Part shown: piece by piece, positions 27,485 through 35,551 of the stretch | Layout of the letters: the number at the start of each line of letters is the position of its first letter | Position numbering within the stretch: the first letter of the stretch is position 1 | Origin: Betaproteobacteria bacterium UBA1934 | Lineage (GTDB): Bacteria; Pseudomonadota; Gammaproteobacteria; Burkholderiales; Rhodocyclaceae | Assembly (NCBI GenBank): GCA_002337055.1 | Contig: DDFG01000004.1 | Coordinates: 686,382-750,381 of the forward strand | Direction of reading: 5' to 3' | DNA length: 64,000 bases | Notes under the pieces: model-generated | Seen by the model: only the letters and a program-made list of their open reading frames with translations | Told to the model about the DNA's origin: nothing | The model's database searches: none | Translations under genes and position numbers: made by a program

Positions 27485-28268
27485 TGCCGGAGCGGCCGTG
27501 TCCGGGCGGTGGCGTCGCCTGACCCGGCCGTGGCCGCTCGGCTTTAGCCTGGCTCTGCTCGTATTCACGGCGGTAGCGGCATGGTCGCATCACGAAACCG
27601 CTCAGGAGACAGACGATTCGGTCGCTATCGCACAATGGCAGACCCTGGCCGCGCTCTCCGAAGATAACGACGCCTTCCGCCACTTGCTCAAACTCGCTGA
27701 AAGCGGATCGTCGCTCGCCCAGCGCGCCGCGGGCACTCTACTGCTGGCAAGCCGGCAGCCGGAAAGGCAGGTAGCTGGTCAGGAGTGGCTCAAGAAGGCC
27801 GCTGATCAGGGCGATGCAGAGGCCGCCTTCATGTTGGGGCGCGCCCGTTTTCTCGGGCAGGGGCAGCCGCTCGATTACGGCGAGGCGAAGCACTGGTTTG
27901 AACGCGCCGAGGCACATGGCTCTGCCGTGGCCGCCTATTATCTGGGCGTGATGCAGCGTGGCGGATACGGCGAGGTGGCAGACACCGGCAAAGCGATCCC
28001 CTGGTTTGCCAAGGCGGCGTCACGGGACGTGCCGGAAGCCCTGTTCGTCATGGGCAACTTGCTGCGCGCCGGCGAGGGCGTGCCGCGAGACTGGCCCCAG
28101 GCGCTGACGCACTATCGGCGGGCGGGCGAGCTGGAACACCCGGCGGCGCTGCAAACACTGGCAATGATTTATCAGAACGGTGAAATGGATGTGCCTGCCG
28201 ACCCCAATCAGGCGCGCCACTTCTTTGCCGAAGCGGCACACGCGCTGAAACACTACCAGGCGCCCTGA
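27462..28268 (+). CDS. Sel1-repeat membrane-anchored protein
   Basis: A 268-residue protein with one membrane helix at about residues 26-42 ('LGFSLALLVFTAVAAWS') and a periplasmic array of about five Sel1-like repeats (e.g. 'GDAEAAFMLGRARFLGQG', 'GSAVAAYYLGVMQRGG', 'DVPEALFVMGNLLRAGEG'). Sel1 repeats mediate protein-protein contacts. The start overlaps the end of the nucleotidase gene by 23 bases, suggesting co-transcription. Specific role unknown. Confidence 0.82.
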   Translation: MASISPSDAGAAVSGRWRRLTRPWPLGFSLALLVFTAVAAWSHHETAQETDDSVAIAQWQTLAALSEDNDAFRHLLKLAESGSSLAQRAAGTLLLASRQPERQVAGQEWLKKAADQGDAEAAFMLGRARFLGQGQPLDYGEAKHWFERAEAHGSAVAAYYLGVMQRGGYGEVADTGKAIPWFAKAASRDVPEALFVMGNLLRAGEGVPRDWPQALTHYRRAGELEHPAALQTLAMIYQNGEMDVPADPNQARHFFAEAAHALKHYQAP

Positions 28269-28293
28269 GTTTATTCCGAACCTGCTGGCAACG

Positions 28294-28317
28294 GGCGCCG
28301 CCCGCAAAGGCGGCGCC
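28294..28317. terminator. Hairpin between convergent genes
   Basis: Perfect 9-base stem GGCGCCGCC / GGCGGCGCC with loop CGCAAA, located between the convergent Sel1 gene and the dehydrogenase gene. No U-tract on either side, so it may act as a transcript-end stabiliser or a weak bidirectional terminator. Confidence 0.55.
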
Positions 28318-28333
28318 GGTACGATGGAGCAGC

Positions 28334-29185
28334 TTAGGCGTAGTTGTGGAAGCCCTTGCCGGTCTTTCTGCCGAGGCATCCGGCGTCTACCATTTCCTTC
28401 AACAACGGCGCTGGACGATACTTGGGATCGTTGAAGCCGTTATAGAAGGTATTCATGATCGACAGCACCGTATCGAGACCGATCAGGTCTGCCAGTTCCA
28501 GCGGGCCCAGCGGCACGTTGGTGCCCAGTTTCATCGCGGAATCGATCTGCTCGGCGCTGGCCAGACCTTCCTGATAGGCGTAAATCGCTTCGTTGAGCAT
28601 GGTGACGAGAATGCGGTTGACCACGAATCCCGGCGAATTCTTGACGATGACCGGCGTTTTGCCCAACCGCTCGGCCATGGCCTGCACAGCTGCCAGCGCC
28701 TCGGGAGACGAGCGCATGCCACCGATGACTTCAACCAGCGCCATCATCGGCACGGGGTTAAAGAAATGCATGCCGACGAACTGTTCCGGACGACGGGTCG
28801 CCGCCGCCAGCCGGGTGATCGAATACGACGAGGTGTTGGTGGCGAGAATGGCGCCCGCCGGCAACAGCATGTCGATGTCGCGCAGAATCTTGACCTTGAG
28901 CGCTTCGTTTTCGGTAGCGGCCTCGACGACCAGATCGCGGTCGGCAAGATCCTGATACAGCAGCGACGTGCGGATGCGCGCCATGACGGCCGCTTTGTCG
29001 GCGGCCGTGATCTTTTCCTTCTTCACCTGCCGGGCCAGGCTGCCGTCAATGGCGGCCAGCCCGCGCTGCGTGGCCTCGTCGCTGATATCGACCATGACCA
29101 CATCCAAACCGGCTGTTGCGCAGACCTGCGCAATGCCGCTCCCCATGATGCCAGCCCCGACGACACCGATCTTTTCGATCTTCAT
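28334..29185 (-). CDS. 3-hydroxybutyryl-CoA dehydrogenase
   Basis: A 283-residue Hbd/PaaH-type enzyme oxidising (S)-3-hydroxyacyl-CoA with NAD+ (or the reverse). The N-terminal Rossmann domain starts 'IEKIGVVGAGIMGSGIAQVC', with Asp ending the second strand (NAD preference), catalytic 'ATNTSSYSIT', and the His-Glu relay in 'GMHFFNPVPMMALVEVI'. The C-terminal domain shows 'NSPGFVVNRIL' and 'GLDTVLSIMN'. ATG 29185 has a strong SD (AGGAGA). The link to butyryl/PHB metabolism fits the phasins. It has its own sigma-54 promoter and lies downstream of a sigma-54 activator. Confidence 0.94.
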   Translation of the reverse strand: MKIEKIGVVGAGIMGSGIAQVCATAGLDVVMVDISDEATQRGLAAIDGSLARQVKKEKITAADKAAVMARIRTSLLYQDLADRDLVVEAATENEALKVKILRDIDMLLPAGAILATNTSSYSITRLAAATRRPEQFVGMHFFNPVPMMALVEVIGGMRSSPEALAAVQAMAERLGKTPVIVKNSPGFVVNRILVTMLNEAIYAYQEGLASAEQIDSAMKLGTNVPLGPLELADLIGLDTVLSIMNTFYNGFNDPKYRPAPLLKEMVDAGCLGRKTGKGFHNYA

Positions 29186-29249
29186 CTTTTTCTCCTGTTT
29201 TTGAATGTACTTCACAAATGGCCACGACTGTCGCGGCCTGCCCCGCTCT

Positions 29250-29265
29250 TGCAAGGCCGATGCCA
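29250..29265 (-). promoter_or_regulatory. Sigma-54 promoter of hydroxybutyryl-CoA dehydrogenase
   Basis: On the minus strand TGGCAT-CGGCC-TTGCA, with -24 GG and -12 GC separated by exactly 10 bases. Expected start near 29239, about 54 bases before the gene. A 12-base palindrome GTATTCAAATAC lies just upstream at 29283-29294. Confidence 0.85.
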
Positions 29266-29351
29266 TGCGGGGACAAGTGCGTGTATTCAAATACTTGGAG
29301 GTACGGGAATCGAGGCGAGGCAGCCAATTTCGTCCAGATCGGCAGACGGAT

Positions 29352-29369
29352 TGTCCGAATTTCCAGACA
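29352..29369. promoter_or_regulatory. TGTC-N10-GACA box upstream of sigma-54 promoter
   Basis: Exact TGTC-N10-GACA, centred about 121 bases upstream of the predicted start site and a few bases after the stop codon of the sigma-54 activator. The position is right for an enhancer site. The same motif type precedes the promoters near 47.8 and 53.0 kb. Whether the local PAS-type activator or the GlrR-like protein binds it is unknown. Confidence 0.5.
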
Positions 29370-29375
29370 GCGCGC

Positions 29376-30848
29376 TCAGCGAACGATGTCGAGCGCGGCG
29401 AGCTTCTCGTAGAGCGAGGCGCGCGAGATACCCAGTTGCTTGGCCGCCAACGACTTGTTGCCACGGCAATGGGCAAGCGTAGCCTCGATCGCCGCCTTTT
29501 CCGCTGATGCCAACATTTCGGCCAGGGGCACGGTCCGGTCGCCTTCACCCTTGCGGGCCGCAGAGCGCGACGGACGACGCAGTTCGGCAAGAATGTTGGC
29601 GAGGTCGGCGGCGTCGATCAACTCGTGATCGCTGTGCAGCAGCGCCCGTTCGAGCACATTGCCCAGTTCGCGCACATTGCCCGGCCAGTCGTGCTGACGC
29701 AGGAGATCGATGGCGGCGCCGGAGATTTCACGCGGCGGCATGCCCAACTCGCGGCAGTGCTGTTCAAGCAGACGCTCGCAGAGCGCTGGCAGATCGCTCG
29801 GCCGTTCGCGCAACGGCGGAATATTCAGGGTCAGCACGTTAAGCCGGTAATAGAGATCGGAGCGGAACTCGCCAGACGCGACCATGGCGGGCAAATCCCG
29901 ACTGGTCGCTGCGATCACCCGCACATCGACCGGAATCAACTGGTTGGAGCCGACCGGCTCCACTTCTTTCTCCTGCAACACGCGCAGCAACTTGGCTTGG
30001 AGCGAGGGCGACATGTCGCCCACCTCATCGAGAAAGATGGTGCCGCCGTCGGCCAACTGGATCTTGCCCTCGCGGTCGCGCCGCTCGGCCCCGGTATAGG
30101 CGCCGGCGGCGGCGCCGAAGAACTCCGTCTCCATCAGCGTTTCGGGAATGGCGGCCAAATTGACGGCGATAAACGACCCGTCGGCGCGCGGACTCATGGC
30201 GTGAATGGCCTGCGCCAGCATCTCTTTGCCAGTGCCCGTCTCGCCCAGCAGCAGCACGGCCGACATGGTGCGCGCCGCACGCCGCGACAGTCGCTTGAGT
30301 TCCAGGCAGGCCGGCGTATCACCAATGAAGCTCGACAAGGTATAGCGCGTGCGCCGGGCCGCCGCCAGCTTGCGCTTGGTCTGCGCCAGGTCGGCCCGCA
30401 ACTGGCGGTAGCGTGTGATGATCGGCAGCAGATGACGGGCGTTGGCGAGCGTCATCCCGATGCCGCCGATGATATTGCCCTCGCCATCGCGGAAGGGGAT
30501 GCGCATCACGGCCAGCGTCTGCTCGCCAAAATCCATGATGTCCAGCATGTCGGCGTGGCCACTGCCGACCACCGAACGCAAAAGCGAATTGGGGATCACC
30601 TCTTCCACCGGCCGACCGATCATCGGCGCGATGTCGTCGATGCCGAGCAGCTTGGGATAGGCGGCATTCATCCAGACGACACGGGCATCCTTGTCGACCA
30701 CCACCAGGCCTTCGCTGAGATTCGCCAGGTGGTCGAAAAAGGTCTTCATGACCAGGCCGCGAACGTCTTCCGATTTTTTCAGAAACTCCGCGAGATCGGC
30801 CACCGGCACCCGGGCGGGTGCTTTTCCGTTCGATTTTTGGCTGCTCAC
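29376..30848 (-). CDS. PAS-domain sigma-54-dependent transcriptional activator
   Basis: A 490-residue enhancer-binding protein. A PAS sensory domain (about residues 45-150, 'EGLVVVDKDARVVWMNAAYP') is followed by an AAA+ domain (about 175-405) with Walker A 'GETGTGKE', Walker B 'GGTIFLDEVGDM' and the sigma-54 contact loop as GAYTGA instead of GAFTGA (a conservative aromatic change). The C-terminus is a Fis-type HTH ('GNKSLAAKQLGISRASLYEK'). No receiver domain, so it senses a ligand or redox state directly. GTG 30848 has an SD-like GGGGA upstream. It sits 22 bases after a small hypothetical gene in the TonB operon and just upstream of a sigma-54 promoter. Confidence 0.93.
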   Translation of the reverse strand: MSSQKSNGKAPARVPVADLAEFLKKSEDVRGLVMKTFFDHLANLSEGLVVVDKDARVVWMNAAYPKLLGIDDIAPMIGRPVEEVIPNSLLRSVVGSGHADMLDIMDFGEQTLAVMRIPFRDGEGNIIGGIGMTLANARHLLPIITRYRQLRADLAQTKRKLAAARRTRYTLSSFIGDTPACLELKRLSRRAARTMSAVLLLGETGTGKEMLAQAIHAMSPRADGSFIAVNLAAIPETLMETEFFGAAAGAYTGAERRDREGKIQLADGGTIFLDEVGDMSPSLQAKLLRVLQEKEVEPVGSNQLIPVDVRVIAATSRDLPAMVASGEFRSDLYYRLNVLTLNIPPLRERPSDLPALCERLLEQHCRELGMPPREISGAAIDLLRQHDWPGNVRELGNVLERALLHSDHELIDAADLANILAELRRPSRSAARKGEGDRTVPLAEMLASAEKAAIEATLAHCRGNKSLAAKQLGISRASLYEKLAALDIVR

Positions 30849-30870
30849 GCTGTTTCCCCGCGCTGAAGAT

Positions 30871-31263
30871 TCAGCCGCCGATAATCGCGCCGCGCTGCAA
30901 TTGGGTCAAGAAGCGGTCGAAATCCTCCACGCTCCGGAGTTGCATGACGTCGTCGATACCATAGGGATTGGTCAGCGACCAGCCGTCTTCCACCGGCCAG
31001 AAGGTATAGCCGTGAAACTCGACGTGCGAGCCGGCAGTCGCCACACGGGCGAACAGTTCGGCCGGGGTCGGCATCTGCTCGGTGTAATCCTTCATCGTAA
31101 TGGCCGGCATGACCGGGCACGGCAGCGCATTTTGAGCCACGGCACGGATCTCGGCCAGGCTGGGCGCAATACGCTCGCGCAGGTCACCAGCGTCACAGAG
31201 CAGCGCGGCGACCTTGTCGAGTTCGGTACAAATGATTTCGTAGGCGGAGGGTTCGGTATCCAT
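30871..31263 (-). CDS. Hypothetical protein in TonB operon
   Basis: A 130-residue soluble protein with no signal peptide. It contains 'PSAYEIICTELDKVAALLCD', 'NALPCPVMPAITMKDYTEQM' and 'WSLTNPYGIDDVMQLRSVED', with two Cys and several aromatic residues. No family recognised. It lies between exbB and the sigma-54 activator on the same strand with short gaps (81 and 22 bases), so it is probably co-transcribed and may link uptake to regulation. Confidence 0.75.
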   Translation of the reverse strand: MDTEPSAYEIICTELDKVAALLCDAGDLRERIAPSLAEIRAVAQNALPCPVMPAITMKDYTEQMPTPAELFARVATAGSHVEFHGYTFWPVEDGWSLTNPYGIDDVMQLRSVEDFDRFLTQLQRGAIIGG

Positions 31264-31344
31264 GATTCTCAATCGGGCCAAAGCAGCCGCGATTGTATCG
31301 AACCTGCCCGAGAGGCGGAAATCGCCGGCTCCCGAGGAGACGCT

Positions 31345-31911
31345 TCAAGGCCGAACAGACGCGCCGCGTGCTGCACCGAGCAGCAGGATCTTGATGGTCT
31401 CCGAAATACGGTCCACGCGATCCTGGAAGAAGTTATGGAAGAGCAGCCCGTACAGCGCAACGGCGATCCCCAGCGCAGTGGCGAACAGCGCCGTACCGAT
31501 ACCGGCGGATACCGATTGCGGATCGGAAATCCCCGAGCGGGCGAGCGCGGTGAAGGTGTCGATAATACCCAGAATGGTCCCCAGCAGGCCCAGCAAGGGC
31601 GCCGCGGTGACCACCGTGTCAAGCATCCAGAGGTGACGCTGCAAATTCTCGCGGGCACCGAGGTAGATCGACTCCGTAATATCTTCGATATCGTGACGGC
31701 TGTCGGTCTGTTGGCACAGCGTGGAAGCCTCCTTGACGATGGCGGCTGCCAGCGTCGCGCCCTCGGAATCGCCATTTCCGGCGACAAAGCGACGGGCGTG
31801 CTTGAGGGTCACGGAGTAATAGATCATGCGCTCGACCGCAACAAAGGTGGCAAGCGCCGCCGAGGCGTAGAGCACATAGAAGGTGATGTCGTGCAGCAAC
31901 TGGATATTCAT
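31345..31911 (-). CDS. exbB: ExbB-family proton channel protein
   Basis: A 188-residue MotA/TolQ/ExbB-family protein with three membrane helices (about residues 8-26, 100-122, 138-160) and the signature 'LLGLLGTILGIIDTFTALA'. With ExbD it forms the proton-driven motor energising TonB. It sits after the receptor rather than next to exbD, an unusual order for this cassette. Length is shorter than E. coli ExbB but normal for receptor-linked versions. Confidence 0.88.
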   Translation of the reverse strand: MNIQLLHDITFYVLYASAALATFVAVERMIYYSVTLKHARRFVAGNGDSEGATLAAAIVKEASTLCQQTDSRHDIEDITESIYLGARENLQRHLWMLDTVVTAAPLLGLLGTILGIIDTFTALARSGISDPQSVSAGIGTALFATALGIAVALYGLLFHNFFQDRVDRISETIKILLLGAARGASVRP

Positions 31912-31982
31912 TGCGGATTTCTTTCGTCGAATTCGTTCCGGAATGGCGCGGTCGCGGCATCATCCGCGACCGCGCCAGACGG

Positions 31983-34364
31983 TCAGAACTCCGTGGAGAA
32001 GGTCAGACTGGTGAAACGCGGGGCGCCAACATAGTAAGTCGGCGTGCCGCCACCCCTGTAGCTTGTATCCAGCGTTGCAGTGACGTTGGAACCGCTACCG
32101 GAATTGGCCAGCAGATACTTCTTGTTGAACAGGTTACTGACGTTGAGGCGGAAGGTGGGCTTCTTGAAGAAGCTGGTCGAGGGCAACACATAGCCCGCAT
32201 CGAAATCGACCTTGGTGAAGCTGTCCAGCGACTCATCGTTGACCAGCGTGGTGTAGCGCTTGCCCGTGTACTTGCCGGAAATGGCCGCCAGCAGCGGACC
32301 GGAGCTGTATTGCAGGGAAATCGCCGCCATCCACTTCGGGGTATCCGGGAAGACCTTGCCGCTGGTCGGCAGCATGGTCGCCGTCGTGCCCTTCAGCGAC
32401 GGGAAGTCGTTGTCGATCTTGCTGTCGGTGTAGGTCAGCGAGCCGAAGGCGCTGATGCCATTGACCGGCTTGGTGCCCGCTTGCAGTTCAAAGCCGCGCG
32501 TCTTGGAATCGCCGACGTTGTAGTCAGAATACGTCGCGGTGATCGGGTTGTAGCCTTGCGCGATACGATTCTTGAAATCGATTTCGTACAACGCGATTGA
32601 GCTGTTGATCCACTCACCCGTGTAACGCAGGCCGGCCTCGAAATTAGTCGAAGTTTCCGCCTTGATCGCATCGTTTGGCTTCAGGGTCGAAACTGTCGGT
32701 GCACCGTTGGCATAGGTCACTGACGACACCCAGCCACTCAGAACGAAGTTCGAGGGTGCGCGCATGTTCTGCGTCACGTTGGCGAAGACCTGGAGGGGTT
32801 CCGTCACCTTGTAGGTCACGCCAACGCTACCCAGCGTTTTGCTGTAGGTGCGTTCGACTTCGTAGTTCGCCCCCATTCCGCTGCCAAACGAGGCGTAATT
32901 GTTGAAGTCGCGCTTGATCGACGTATAGCGCAGACCCGGGACGATTTGCAGCTTGTCGTTGGCAAGGGAAATCGTATCGGTGATGAAAGCTGAACTGCCG
33001 GTGGAAATCGTCAGCCAGTCACGGCCCTGATAGGTGGTGCCGTTGTTGAGCATGACCAGGTGATCTCCAAGCCAGAGATCGCCGATATTGCCGGCGTTAT
33101 CGACTGTTGTGGCCGGCTGGGTCTGGCGGTGACGCGCGCGCTCGAACCAGTAACCCGCCAGGATGCGGTGGTTGTCAACGGTGTAATTAGCCTTGAAGGT
33201 CACGCCCGGACGATGCGTTTCCGTCACGCTGCCGCGATAGACACCGACGGTATCGGTAAAGAGACCATTGCGGTTGATGTCGCCAATGCCGTTGCCCAGG
33301 CGCGTGCTGCTGGAGGCGGCTTCAGCCAGCGTCGTCTGCTGGACACCGCCTGTGCCGTAGCCATACCAGTAGTAAGGCTCCGCGCTCAAGGTCAGATTCG
33401 GCATGACGCGGGTTTGCAGCCGCGCCGTGAACAGGTAGTTCTCGAACGGGTTCAGCGCATAGCCGTAATACGCCGGCTTGACGATGCCCGAGGTGCCGAA
33501 ATTGGCGGTTGTACTTTCGTTGCCGGACACCAGATGCTGCGGAATGGCGGTGGTGAAATCGGCCTTCGGATTTTGCAACCACTGCGCCTTGCTCAGCGTC
33601 ATGTAGTTGTTGTTGACGGCATGGTTGTATAACAGACTGGCGGTCAGATCGGTATCGGCGCCCAGCTTCCAGGCGATGCCGGCATCAACGTGATCGCGGT
33701 CGGCCTTGCCTTCGCCCTTGAATTTGTCGGCCTGCGACTTGGAGTAGGAGACAAACGCCTTGAAGGGATTGGTCTCGCCGATCTTGCCGGTGTCGACGCG
33801 AATAAAGGTGCGCGACAGGCTCAGTTCACCCACGGTCTGCGAGAATTTGCCACCGAATTTATCTTTCGGCCCGCAAGACACCAGGCCGACGTTACCGCCG
33901 GACGCGCCGACATGCGGCGCATCGGTATCGGCAGAACCCTGTGTAATGAACAGTTCGCAGAGATTTTCGCTATCGGAATATTCCTGCGGGAACACCGCGA
34001 AATTGCCGGAATCGTTGACTGGCGCTCCATTGATGGTGAAACCCATCTGATCGCTGTTGAAGCCGCGCACGCGAAGGTTACCGCCGAACAACCCGGTCGC
34101 GTCGTAGCTGGACGCATTGACGCCAGGCTGCATGTTAAGCAACTGGAACGGGTTAGCGGTCGGGATGGCTTTTTCAATCGCTGCTTTGGTCACGACGCTG
34201 CGCGCCTTGACGCCGTCCTCTTCAACCATCAGGCCGTTGCCCAGGCGGTCGCCCTCGCCCACGATGGAAATGCTGCCGCCTTCGGAGGATTTATCGGCCG
34301 CCAGGAGAGGCGGCGCAAACAGGCCCGCGATCAGCACGGCCAGAAGGGTTTTCGTCGGGTTCAT
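31983..34364 (-). CDS. TonB-dependent outer-membrane receptor
   Basis: A 793-residue receptor. ATG 34364 has an SD GGAGA six bases upstream; a second ATG 12 bases earlier overlaps that SD and is less likely. Signal peptide (cleavage after 'PPLLA'), plug domain (about 50-170, 'LRVRGFNSDQMGFTINGAPV'), then a 22-strand barrel ending in the typical 'FTSLTFSTEF' with terminal Phe. A plug segment 'VGLVSCGPKDKFGG' contains Cys residues. Substrate unknown; no siderophore or cobalamin genes are adjacent. Part of the exbD-tonB-receptor-exbB set. Confidence 0.92.
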   Translation of the reverse strand: MNPTKTLLAVLIAGLFAPPLLAADKSSEGGSISIVGEGDRLGNGLMVEEDGVKARSVVTKAAIEKAIPTANPFQLLNMQPGVNASSYDATGLFGGNLRVRGFNSDQMGFTINGAPVNDSGNFAVFPQEYSDSENLCELFITQGSADTDAPHVGASGGNVGLVSCGPKDKFGGKFSQTVGELSLSRTFIRVDTGKIGETNPFKAFVSYSKSQADKFKGEGKADRDHVDAGIAWKLGADTDLTASLLYNHAVNNNYMTLSKAQWLQNPKADFTTAIPQHLVSGNESTTANFGTSGIVKPAYYGYALNPFENYLFTARLQTRVMPNLTLSAEPYYWYGYGTGGVQQTTLAEAASSSTRLGNGIGDINRNGLFTDTVGVYRGSVTETHRPGVTFKANYTVDNHRILAGYWFERARHRQTQPATTVDNAGNIGDLWLGDHLVMLNNGTTYQGRDWLTISTGSSAFITDTISLANDKLQIVPGLRYTSIKRDFNNYASFGSGMGANYEVERTYSKTLGSVGVTYKVTEPLQVFANVTQNMRAPSNFVLSGWVSSVTYANGAPTVSTLKPNDAIKAETSTNFEAGLRYTGEWINSSIALYEIDFKNRIAQGYNPITATYSDYNVGDSKTRGFELQAGTKPVNGISAFGSLTYTDSKIDNDFPSLKGTTATMLPTSGKVFPDTPKWMAAISLQYSSGPLLAAISGKYTGKRYTTLVNDESLDSFTKVDFDAGYVLPSTSFFKKPTFRLNVSNLFNKKYLLANSGSGSNVTATLDTSYRGGGTPTYYVGAPRFTSLTFSTEF

Positions 34365-34390
34365 AAAGTTCTCCATGTCAGTCAGAAGGG

Positions 34391-35059
34391 TTATCCGGCT
34401 TCGCCGGGTTGATAATCGAGGTCAAAGTAAATACGGTGGCTGTCTTGTCCGACAAAGGCCTGCTCGGGAAAGGGTGGGTACTCGCCGCTGCCCAGCAGGC
34501 GCAGCGCGGCGTTGTCGAGAATGATGGAATTCGAACTGGTCTCGATGCCGCGGTCACGTACGGCGCCCCAGCGGTCCAGCACCACCCAGGCACGTACCTT
34601 GCCGGCCGGGCGCAGCAGACTGACTTCGCGGCCCGTCGGGTACTTTTTGCGGGCGAGCACGTTGGCGCGTACCTTGGCGATATAGGCCTGTTCCGCCGTC
34701 GCGGCGACGTTCTGGCGAACGGGTTCAGGCACAGGTACGGGCGGTGCTGACGCAGGTTTGGGCGGTTCGCTCACGGCCGGCGCTGGTGGCGCGAGCGGGT
34801 TCTCGACCAAGCTCTCAGCCCGCCGGAGCGAGGGTTGCGTTGGGGCGCTTGTCTGTATCCGTCGTGGCTCCGGCGGACGTACCTGTTCGGGCACGGGCTG
34901 CTGTTCCTGATAGAGACTGACTTCGACCGGCGCTTCGTCTGCCGTCGGTTTCCATTCGTTCGCCAAATGGAGTCCACCGCCGAAAGCGAGCGCGGCGAAT
35001 ACCGCGCCGGCGGCCGTTGCGGAGGTCGGCGAGCGATGTTGATAGACGAGGGCAGTCAC
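34391..35059 (-). CDS. tonB: TonB energy transducer
   Basis: A 222-residue protein with an N-terminal membrane helix (about residues 15-33), a Pro-rich spacer (about 55-115, many PP/PV/EP pairs) and a TonB C-terminal domain ('YIAKVRANVLARKKYPTGRE', 'GKVRAWVVLDRWGAVRD'). GTG start at 35059, four bases after the exbD stop. It carries proton-motive energy to the adjacent receptor. Confidence 0.88.
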   Translation of the reverse strand: MTALVYQHRSPTSATAAGAVFAALAFGGGLHLANEWKPTADEAPVEVSLYQEQQPVPEQVRPPEPRRIQTSAPTQPSLRRAESLVENPLAPPAPAVSEPPKPASAPPVPVPEPVRQNVAATAEQAYIAKVRANVLARKKYPTGREVSLLRPAGKVRAWVVLDRWGAVRDRGIETSSNSIILDNAALRLLGSGEYPPFPEQAFVGQDSHRIYFDLDYQPGEAG

Positions 35060-35063
35060 GCGC

Positions 35064-35471
35064 TCACCTTTGCTTGGCGGCGATGGACATCGCCTCGAAT
35101 CCGCCTTGTTTGAGCAGATCCATCACGTCAAGCAGCTTTTGCAGCGGTGTCTCGGCATCGCCCTTGACCACCACGGTCAACTTGGCATGCTCGCGGCGCA
35201 GGCGTGTCAGCCCGGCAATCAGACTCTCCGGTGTGGCATTCTGGCCGTCGAGCTGCAACTCGCCTTCCTTGCCGAGCGTGATGACCGCGACCTTCTGGTC
35301 CGCGTTCTTGCTCGCCGATGAGGCGCTGGGCAGGTTGGTCTTGACGCCAGTAGCGGGGATGACGTTCAGGCTGACGAGCACAAAAAACACCAGCAAAAAC
35401 ATCATCACATCGATCATCGGGATGATTTCAATTCTCGCCCGATGCGTCTTCGGTTCATTCCAAGAGCGCAT
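35064..35471 (-). CDS. exbD: ExbD/TolR-family protein
   Basis: A 135-residue ExbD-type protein: short cytoplasmic N-terminus, one membrane helix ('IPMIDVMMFLLVFFVLVSLN', residues 17-36) containing the essential proton-path Asp, and a periplasmic domain ending 'LLKQGGFEAMSIA'. First gene of the operon. Its ATG directly follows a hairpin whose 3' arm contains the only SD-like AGG. Confidence 0.9.
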   Translation of the reverse strand: MRSWNEPKTHRARIEIIPMIDVMMFLLVFFVLVSLNVIPATGVKTNLPSASSASKNADQKVAVITLGKEGELQLDGQNATPESLIAGLTRLRREHAKLTVVVKGDAETPLQKLLDVMDLLKQGGFEAMSIAAKQR

Positions 35472-35497
35472 GACAGCCTCGTTATTTCAAGGCTGTC
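35472..35497 (-). promoter_or_regulatory. Hairpin abutting exbD start codon
   Basis: Perfect 8-base inverted repeat GACAGCCT / AGGCTGTC with a 10-base spacer, the last base adjacent to the exbD ATG. On the mRNA the 3' arm includes the GAGG/AGG ribosome-binding sequence, so folding would hide it. As DNA it could also be an operator. Confidence 0.6.
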
Positions 35498-35551
35498 GAC
35501 TATAAAAAGCGCGTGTTAAGGGATCATGACAGCAACCCCGGAAATGCAGCG

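Noticed and set aside
29625..32034. Long plus-strand ORFs across the sigma-54 activator and exbB
   Set aside because: Antisense of recognised genes; composition is typical of GC-rich shadow frames.
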